Below, one piece after another: positions 56,867 to 64,000 of a stretch of 64,000 nt of DNA. The notes under the pieces were generated by a model, which searched no databases, had not been told where the DNA came from, and saw nothing but the letters and a program-made list of their open reading frames with translations. Positions within the stretch are counted from its first letter, which is position 1, and the number at the start of each line of letters is the position of its first letter. Origin of the DNA: Paraconiothyrium sp. Pb-2020 (taxonomy: Eukaryota; Ascomycota; Dothideomycetes; Pleosporales; Didymosphaeriaceae); the NCBI GenBank assembly GCA_022419385.1, contig JAJUBI010000002.1:3596001-3660000 (forward strand), given 5' to 3'. The position numbers were made by a program, and so were the translations under genes.

Positions 56867-58089
56867 TCAAAGCGACTCCAGCCAGGATCCAGCGGCCCAA
56901 ACACCGGCGAATCCTAACAAGGCTGCGGCCCCCACGATTTGTTTCGACCATGCGGACTCTGTGTCTACCTTCACAGCCCCAGGCTTCTTTATGCTCTGGT
57001 GTGGCTGTGGATCCATCGCAGCTGCCTCTTCCATTACGTGCTGAGCCTGCGGTCTCACATTGAGTGACTCGTTATGTCTCCGCTTAGCCTCCAGGATCAT
57101 CTTGTCAATAGCTTCGAGCTCTTCCCGCCACTGCGTCTCGTTTATCTGGGTACCCGCGTCAATCTCCACATTTTGAACGTTTCCGAAGAAGTCCATGATC
57201 AACCTTGATCTAGCACCCCCTTCTCCACCGGCAAACAGATCGTACCGAATGCCAGGGTCCGAATGCATGTCGTCTGGATTGTAGCTATCAAAAAGCTCGC
57301 CCATGGTGACCTTTGAGGTCGGATCGCGAACGTTTTTCTCGAGGAAGTCGAGATTGTGTATATCGGTCAATGACAGCAACGCCCACGTCGTTGTCTGCAT
57401 GGTGCGAATATGAAGACTGGTCAATCCCAGACGATCCAGTTGCGAGGATGTTCGGTGAGTAGAACTTGGAGTACATGGTGTTGGCTTGGCACGTATCGAT
57501 CATGAAGAGCATCTCGTGGTAGCTTTTCGGTATTAGTGCTGCTCATGCAACGATGGTTGAGGTAGGCTTACCGCTTCTTCTCCCACATCTGGCCAAAAGC
57601 GTCTGCTAGATCGTACGCCGAGATCTCCTCCGCATCCTGGAATTTCAAAAACTCGTTCCCGCCGTGCCCTGTCATGTACACCAAGATGTTACTCCGCTCG
57701 TCTGTCATCAACCGCTTGGATCGTGGCATATCCTCAGATACTCTGTCTGTCATAAGCCTTATGAAGTTCTCGACTGTGACCTCGTATCCTCTATAATCCA
57801 CCTCAATGTTGTCTCCATATAGATCGAGCGCGCGGTCGGCATTGTTGTACACGGTTCCTGGGAATGCATTGCGGGGATTGCAGGCCATATCATCGGGCAG
57901 CATGAGAATGATCTGCGAATCGGGGATTCCGAGACGCTTCACCGTACGATATAATGAGAGCACATTTGCCAGGTGCCTGTAGTTGAACCAGAAGCGCGAC
58001 GTGCCAACGAGGACCGCCCAATTCGAGGTGTGTTCGGCGGCGGCGAGGGGAGCCAGTAGAAGAGGCGCAAGGGTGGCGGAGAACTTCAT
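56867..58089 (-). CDS. GPI8: GPI-anchor transamidase catalytic subunit, one frame break
   Basis: Cysteine protease-like subunit (PIG-K) of the ER complex that attaches GPI anchors to proteins. Exon 58089-57572, a 49-bp intron (GTAAGC, CTAAT branch, rare AAG acceptor), then 57522-56867. A signal peptide (KFSATLAPLLLAPLAAAEH) precedes the C13 peptidase domain: NWAVLVGTSRFWFNYRH, the catalytic His in YMTGHGGNEFLKF and the catalytic Cys in MLFMIDTCQANTMYSKF. After VGVAVIDRYT, near 57354-57362 (TATACACAA), the frame changes; HNLDFLEKNVRDPTSK and GELFDSYNP.. continue in another frame down to a C-terminal membrane helix (IVGAAALLGFAGVWAAG). Bridged length ~390 residues. Divergent from the OPT gene. 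Confidence 0.88.
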
Positions 58090-58392
58090 GATAGCGGTAG
58101 CGTCCGACACACTCGCAAGTGTCTTTGTGGGATAGCGAATATGTTGTGAGCTTCCAAGAGGCCTCCGCGCGCCCTTTGCGATACACGTTGGAGAGAGGGT
58201 TGCGGCTGACTAAAGGGGAAGTGAGCACTCCGCGCCTTCCTCGGCAAAACGATGATGCGTATCGCGTCATTCGGCGACCACCCAGTGCACCCGCGTAATC
58301 AATTCACTTCCTCGAAATGAGATCGCTAGCTCTTGTGTGAAGTCTACCACGTCCATACCCTATACTTCTGTTCTTCCTCGCCGATATACAAC
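58090..58392. promoter_or_regulatory. Divergent promoter, GPI8 / OPT transporter
   Basis: 303 bp between two divergent starts. No further gene fits here. Confidence 0.5.
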
Positions 58393-60667
58393 ATGGCTCC
58401 GGATCGGGGCGAATCAGAAGGCGTGGACTATAACGAACAAAACCACGATATTCACGATGCCAGCAATGGGCCGCACTCCCAGAACAGATCAAGTGCATCC
58501 GAAGAACGCAGGTTTCTCGCGCAACGAGCCTCCCAGGCTCAAAATTTCACGCTTCGAGGTGTTCTTTGTGGCTTGGCAATCGGAGTAGCGATATGCTTTA
58601 GTAACATGTATTTTGGTCTCCAAACAGGCTGGGTCACCGGAATGGCGATGCCGTCGGCTTTGATTGGTTTTGCCTACTTCAAGACAGTGTCTCGTATGCT
58701 CAAACTTCCATTCACGCCCGTGGAAAATGTACTCGTCCAGTCTGTCGCTGGGGCTGTGGGGACCATGCCGCTTGGGTGCGGTTTTGTCGGAGTTGTTCCA
58801 GCCCTCAACTTCTTATTGACCAGAGAAGAGAACGGGCCACTCGACATCAGTCTTTGGAGATTGATCGTCTGGTCTTTAGGAATATGCTTCTTCGGTGTGG
58901 TATTCGCCGTGCCTTTGCGCAAGGAGGTCATCATTCGCGAGAAACTCAAGTTCCCAAGTGGGACTGCTACAGCCTTGATGATCCAAGTACTGCATGGAGA
59001 CGAAAAGTCAAGAGTCACGATGTCTCAGCCTCAAGAAGAGGAGGAAGCAAGAGAGCAGGAACAGCGCCTTCTACAGTCAATTGATACAGAAGGCGAGTAC
59101 GCCCTCCGACGGTCCAACGAAGAGCAGGTAGAAAATCAGGAAAATGGCTCCGACGAAGATGGCGACTGGAAAGGCAGAATTCGTCTACTTTTGATATCCT
59201 TTGCTGGCTCAGCTATCTATACGATAGTAACCTACTTCATCCCGCACCTGCACGACGTCCCGATATTTGGGCTTACGTTGGCGAACAAGTGGCTCTGGAC
59301 TCTAAATCCGTCTCCAGCCTACATCGGTCAAGGCATCATTATGGGCCCCGCTACAACCCTTCATATGCTCCTAGGTGCTATAGTAGGCTGGGGCATACTA
59401 TCGCCGCTTGCAAAACAGCGAGGCTGGGCACCAGGACCTGTCTCAGATTGGACCGATGGCTCTAAAGGATGGATTGTATGGATCTCGCTCGCAATCATGC
59501 TGGCAGACTCACTGGTCAGCCTCGGGTGGCTCGGTCTTCGCCCTCTGCTCGCCATTGGCAGGTTGTACTACCCCACGGCTAAGGAGATCTACGATACACA
59601 TACTTGGAAACAGCTTCTTACCCTCGACATCACTCGTCAGCCTGCGTACACTCAGCTCAGCGATGGTACTTCCGCAAATCCTATCACTGCCATCAAACAG
59701 CATCTTTCCGAAGATAGCGAGCCGGATGCACCACCTGAACACCAGATATCAAATCGCACAACGATCATTGGACTCATTCTCTCGCTCGTTGCGTGTATAG
59801 CCGGCGTACATATTTCCTTCCCCAACCTTATGCCTTTTAGTCTTACTCTCTTGGCACTTGTTCTCGCGCTCTTCCTCTCTATCATGGGCGTCCGTGCATT
59901 GGGCGAAACGGATCTCAATCCCGTATCGGGCATCTCGAAGCTCACTCAGCTTATCTTCGCTCTTGTCACTCCCACCACAGGGCCGAATGCTAAGAACTCC
60001 GTCATCATCAATTTGCTTGCAGGTGCTGTATCCGAATCGGCAGCCCTACAGGCTGGCGATCTTTTGCAAGATCTCAAATGCGGGCATTTACTAGGCGCGG
60101 CACCCAATGCACAGTTTTGGGGCCAGATGATTGGTAGCGCCGTCGGTGCGGTCATATCTGCGCTGGTGTATAAATTGTACACGCACGTATATGCGGGTAT
60201 GATACCTGGTGGCCTGTTTGAAGTTCCCACGGCTTACGTATGGGTCTTCACCGCCAGACTGGTGACAGGCAAGGGTTTACCACCCATGGTCCGCGAATGG
60301 GCTGCTGGCGCTGGAGCAATATTCGCCCTAGGCACGATGTTGAGGGTGTATGGACAGTTCAGGAAGAGGCAGGGACAGAACGCAAAGTGGCTTGACTTTG
60401 TACCAGGTGGCATCGCATTCGCCATCGGTGAGCCTTCCAGCAGGTCATGACATGATTTTCAATACTGACAACCTCACAGGCATGTACAATACGCCCTCTT
60501 TCACACTGGCACGTACTATTGGTGGTTTGATTAGCTTATGGTGGAGGCGTTGGAAGGGCCGAAGCGAGACGCAGATCGTTGTGCTCGCTAGTGGATTGAT
60601 ATTGGGCGAGGGCCTGTTCAGCATTGTTAATCTGGCTTTGGCTAGCTTGAAGGTGCCGCATTTGTAG
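58393..60667 (+). CDS. Oligopeptide transporter (OPT superfamily)
   Basis: Multi-pass membrane transporter for small peptides, metal chelates or similar compounds. Exons 58393-60427 and 60480-60667, with a 52-bp intron (GTGAGC..CAG), give 740 residues, typical of the family. Marks in order: FTLRGVLCGLAIGVAICFSN; YFGLQTGWVTGMAMPSALIG; the KFPSGTATA motif; a charged cytosolic loop (~215-260); NPSPAYIGQGIIMGPATTLH; the loop GETDLNPVSGISKLTQL, diagnostic of the YSL/OPT branch that includes yeast Ygl114w; and GLFEVPTAYVWVF near the end. More than a dozen hydrophobic segments are visible. ATG 58393 (ACATGGCT) is chosen; the upstream open frame has no ATG of its own. Substrate unknown. Confidence 0.93.
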
Positions 60668-61490
60668 ACGCTGTACTGAATTTACATACATGATATGAAT
60701 ATCATGCTTCCCACAGTCATCTTAAATCTGAAAATTTGTGTGACGAGAGAAGGTTGGGTGGTTCTGATATAGAGATAAGAATAAATGTAGTGTTCCTGGC
60801 GGACTCAGGCGAAGGGAGGATCATGCTATCGGCTGGCAGTAACTGTACTAGTGCTGAAACCTCCCACAAGATTGTTTTGTACCTGCATTGGCGCTTAATT
60901 CACAGTGTGGAAGGTATTGTAATCGTGCTTCGTGCTTGTATCAGCGAAGATGCGGCTCCAGTAAGGCCACAATTCGATTGGTACAATTTCCACACTAAGG
61001 ACATCAGTACGAGGAACTCATTTTCATAAGGCATAGTTAGGCTAGCCAGAAGAGATGACAACTCAATCCGGCTACAGCTTGTATAACGTACATGGGTCAG
61101 CCTGCAGAACAGGGGTCCAACAAAGGCGTGGAGTTCAGCTGGGCTGGTAGCAGGAGGGTCACGAATCGCTTCCGGGTGGGACGGATCGTAAAACTTGATG
61201 AAGAGGAGTGGTGTCGCGCAGGAATCTGGTCATCTTTGAAGCTCTGATAGTACATAGTCTCGTGTTTCCAAGGGTATGACTCAAAACCTGCGCACTTGGC
61301 CAGTGATCATGTGCCCTCTCCTACACCCACGCCCACCCTCAGTAAACCTATCCAAGAAAAAAGCAAGCCCCATAACACTGTGAGTACGTCACATTGAAAC
61401 AAGGGAAACCCCTGGTCGCGTTTTAGTGCGGGTAACAACGATGGTGCGTCCTGCGAAGGTGCAGAGTCTCTTGAACGGCCACAAAAAATG
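60668..61490. other. Intergenic between OPT gene and tRNA-Pro
   Basis: 823 bp; includes the OPT 3' UTR. No gene recognised. Confidence 0.5.
61483..61488 (-). terminator. RNA polymerase III terminator of tRNA-Pro
   Basis: Run of six T on the transcribed strand two bases after the discriminator base of the tRNA, as expected for pol III termination. Confidence 0.85.
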
Positions 61491-61526
61491 GGGCTCCACC
61501 GCGATTCGAACGCGGGGCCTCCTGCA

Positions 61527-61541
61527 GATTAGGATGCTAAA
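61527..61541 (-). other. Canonical tRNA intron (37/38)
   Basis: 15-nt intron between G37 and T38 of tRNA-Pro(UGG), the standard place for endonuclease-processed nuclear tRNA introns. Confidence 0.75.
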
Positions 61542-61558
61542 CCCAAAGCAGGAATCAT

Positions 61559-61608
61559 CTGATGGATGGTCAATATTTATTGATTCTCGGCCTATGGACT
61601 GAACTTAC
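61559..61608 (-). other. Spliceosomal-intron-like insert in the tRNA D loop
   Basis: 50 nt between D-loop bases 20 and 21. On the minus strand it starts GTAAGTTC, has ATTGACC about 14 bases before the end, and ends CATCAG. Length, ends and branch-like motif match the mRNA introns of this window. The insert lies just after box A, so transcription signals are untouched. Confidence 0.75.
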
Positions 61609-61627
61609 ACCACTAGACCATGAAGCC

Positions 61628-63755
61628 GAAGCCAAACTTGTGATAGTTCAGGTTGCTTGATGATGAAATTGAAAGATGTAATGTATATCTACGCAGGTAT
61701 AACCAATTTTGAAACCATAAGAGCTGTTCAATGAAACGGGAGATGAGTCAGACGCTGCTGAAAGATGGGAAATGACGTGGGTTTAAGCGAAATGCAGTAA
61801 GGGGCTGATTGTGAGGCCGAGATCGCTGGGCACCATGTGGGTCATAAACGCCACCATTCTGACCACAATATAAAGGTACTCTGCCCATGTTCTCAAAGAA
61901 CCACATTATCACTCTTCGAACGCTGACTATTAAAGTATGGCACGTTGTGTTGTATTATCGCGCCATGTACTCGGTTTTCGTTGCGCGGCTTTGGTTCGCG
62001 ACATTACGCGAGAACCCAACATTCCAGCCCTGATGCAGCCCCGAGAGCAACACGTATTATCCCATTTCATTTGCTCACAACTTCTCATTTAGTGTGCAAT
62101 TATACCAACTTTTACATTGTGAAACTTTGTGGGCTTGATGTCCCATATGGTACCCAGTGATCGCCACGAGCGAGCTATGCACCCACGCGTTGCGGAATAG
62201 AAGGCTCGCGAAAGGATGCCGAAGCACCCAGCGAAGGCAGAAATGGAAAGTGAACAGTCGGCGATGAACATGGAGCGACCAGGTAGCTTCTGACTCTTGT
62301 ATGATGATCATAACCCCTACAGACAGTGCACCGCAACGTAGATCACAATCAAATCAGAGAACCTCAACCGTGACAAGAAAGATGTACAATATCTATCCGA
62401 GTTAATCTCCGACTCCTCTTTGGACGTACCCAAACAACGAAAACCCTCAAACATCTTTTAAGCTCTACTATAACTTACAAGCGGGGCCTCTAACTACGGG
62501 GCATGAATGATCCTGACCATGATTGGGAGAAGACGATTAATGATTCCACAAAGGCATAGTCTCAGCCATGAGCAGCTCCGTGTAACAAGATTGTGCATTA
62601 GCGCGGATGCACAGCAACAGAATTCTGATTTCCGACCAATGCAGAATCTCCACTCGCCAATCCGAGTCAGCGCGATACCTACCGTGTTAGAAAAAGTGCC
62701 CATTCCCGAAAAGAGTTCTCCACCTCATTCCCATCAACTTCCAATGCGACGTTAACCGGATCACTCAATATCCAGATAAGACGATCATTCCCCTGCACGC
62801 TTGATCAATATATGCTCATGCCATGGAACAATATCATCTCGAGGGGTTCAATAGCATGCTCCGGCATTCTACCAATCCAGAAGCACCCTCGTCAAAGACA
62901 CTCAACAGAAGAAGCTAGGGTAACATCGCAGTCTTCCAACAGAGTGAAAACAAGGCCACGCTCTTAGCTCCAGTTGGCAAGGAGGCGAATAGGAACGCCG
63001 GTGCTGTCTCCCTCGGTGGAACAGAAGCAGGAAGTATTTGATATCAGAGAATTAGCTGTCAGAGAATTAGCTGAGGTGATCCGGACTGGAACGAGTTCTG
63101 TGCTCGCAAAACAGCAAAAAGCGAATGTCGATATCGCTTTACTCACGCGTACATGTGAACGTCGGCGCTGCGCTGCGCTGTTAGGTTAAGGTATTGAGGT
63201 CCTATCATGGTGCAAGTCACCCTAGCACTTGCAATAATACAAATGAAGGATCAATGCCATCATATTTGTGAGCACGGCAATCCTTTATCAACAGGAAAGA
63301 TAGATTACCTATGGCTATATCTCAAGGACCTCTTGAGGGAGTTCCTCGTGTCGGAACTTCCTACGCTATCGAAACAAATGTATTCTTCTTACAAGCTTCT
63401 GGGAAGTAGACTATCAAGTTCCGGCGTTTCTGACCTGAGTCATCTTACGAAATGAACATGCTGAGATCGTGCTGGGGTTCAACTGTACCACGATAGGAAA
63501 GAGCGGCGAGATAGGATTGGTTCCCACAGCTATGTGGGAAAGGTACCGAGAGGTCCCCGGGCCTCATTGAGAGACACATTTCCAGCAAGCTCTATTGAAA
63601 GCTTCGGCATATGAATCACCTACATTCAGACCTGGAACCCTAGATTCGAAAGCCATGTCACGTTTCAAAGGCACTAAAAGACAATGACAGTAAAGCATTA
63701 AAATTACTCATTATCGCTGCCAGCCCTCTATCAGGCCAGCTTCTTGCCCGTATAT
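61628..63755. other. Long gene-poor region
   Basis: 2.1 kb upstream of the tRNA and downstream of the last gene. AT-rich with only short ORFs. No protein gene, tRNA or repeat family recognised. Confidence 0.5.
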
Positions 63756-63955
63756 TTAGTTGACGGAGAAAACGTACTTCGCCTCGAGGACGTACGGGTC
63801 GTCACCGGGGCCGAAGATCTGCTTCTTCTCGCGCTGCCACTCGGGGTGGTTGATGGCGTCAATCCAGTCCTCGACCTCCATGACGATGCAGCCGTACTTC
63901 TCGACGACGCGCGGGCGGCCCTCGTACCCTTGGGTGGACTTGATGGGGAGGGTGC
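63756..63955 (-). CDS. Last exon of an unrecognised gene (3' end)
   Basis: The exon begins after an intron acceptor (CTAACAG, 63956-63958) and runs 66 codons to a TAA at 63756. It encodes GYEGRPRVVEKYGCIVMEVE, then DWIDAINHPEWQREKKQIFG, and ends VLEAKYVFSVN. Codon use is strongly G/C-ending, unlike the AT-rich flank, which supports real coding. I do not recognise the family; the N-terminal exons lie outside the window. Confidence 0.7.
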
Positions 63956-64000
63956 CTGTTAGATGTCAGTGCATGATTCTTGTGGGGAAGGAAATGCAGG

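Larger units (their letters stand above)
61491..61627 (-). tRNA. tRNA-Pro (UGG), interrupted twice
   Basis: Read on the minus strand: acceptor stem GGCTTCA / TGGAGCC (one G-T pair); D arm starting TGGTCTAGTGGT (intact box A, 61609-61620); anticodon stem CCTGC / GCAGG; anticodon TGG at 61545-61543 with G37; variable loop AGGCC; T arm CCGCG-TTCGAAT-CGCGG (intact box B); discriminator C. Two inserts interrupt it: 50 bp in the D loop (61559-61608) and 15 bp at the usual site after base 37 (61527-61541). Removing both leaves exactly 72 nt of standard tRNA-Pro. The D-loop insert begins GTAAGT and ends CAG. Either it is removed after transcription or the gene is dead. Confidence 0.88.

Noticed and set aside
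63524..63545. Small hairpin CCCACA-gcta-TGTGGG
   Set aside because: Six-base stem without a T run or neighbouring gene end; expected by chance.
1..64000. CRISPR arrays, transposons, or a secondary-metabolite cluster
   Set aside because: No regular repeat-spacer pattern, no transposase or polymerase frame, no polyketide or peptide synthetase; the bZIP, reductase and RTA1 genes alone do not make a cluster.

Overview
The window is nuclear DNA of a filamentous ascomycete. Genes carry many short spliceosomal introns (mostly 46-60 bp, GT..AG, with CTAAC/CTGAC-like branch motifs), genes lie on both strands, and the best matches are Pezizomycotina families: a fused NUP98-NUP96 nucleoporin, an RTA1 protein, a DUF3425 bZIP factor, cellobiose dehydrogenase and Dlt1. 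The style suggests Dothideomycetes, but the species is not identified. I read 24 protein-coding genes (two cut by the window edges) and one tRNA gene. The longest gene-free stretches, about 2 kb each, are 14991-17216 and 61628-63755.

Layout. 1-562: 3' end of an aquaglyceroporin. 1062-3651: CDC45. 4748-6611: a three-exon protein with two related modules. 7287-8382 (-): DUF3425 bZIP factor, divergent from a medium-chain reductase at 8821-9918. 10077-11207 (-): RTA1 protein. 12751-14990: ferric reductase. 17217-18067: TATA-binding protein. 19794-21101 (-): Dlt1. 22359-23308: mitochondrial ribosome recycling factor, frame broken. 23489-24932 (-): seven-helix membrane protein with a 17-nt micro-exon. 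26503-32924 (-): NUP98-NUP96, divergent from centrin at 33901-34620. 34907-36524 (-): complex I 51-kDa subunit, divergent from an unknown protein at 37254-38624. 39063-39569 (-): small unknown protein. 40840-41196: P1-like stalk protein. 42020-44150 (-): two related RING proteins. 45631-48335 (-): large disordered protein, divergent from a PDK1/Pkh kinase at 49245-51922 (frame broken once). 53168-56084 (-): cellobiose dehydrogenase. 56867-58089 (-): GPI8 (frame broken once), divergent from an OPT transporter at 58393-60667. 61491-61627 (-): tRNA-Pro(UGG). 63756-63955 (-): last exon of an unrecognised gene.

Most genes are unrelated housekeeping functions (replication, transcription, nuclear pore, complex I, mitochondrial and cytosolic translation, GPI anchoring); I see no biosynthetic cluster, transposon or CRISPR array. 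The most striking feature is the tRNA-Pro gene. Besides an ordinary 15-nt anticodon-loop intron it has a 50-bp insert in the D loop that starts GTAAGT, ends CAG and contains TTGAC, so it looks like a spliceosomal intron; removing both leaves a standard 72-nt tRNA. A second theme is three conserved single-copy-type genes (RRF1, PKH, GPI8), each with one small frame break inside a continuous alignment. These may be assembly indels or real lesions.
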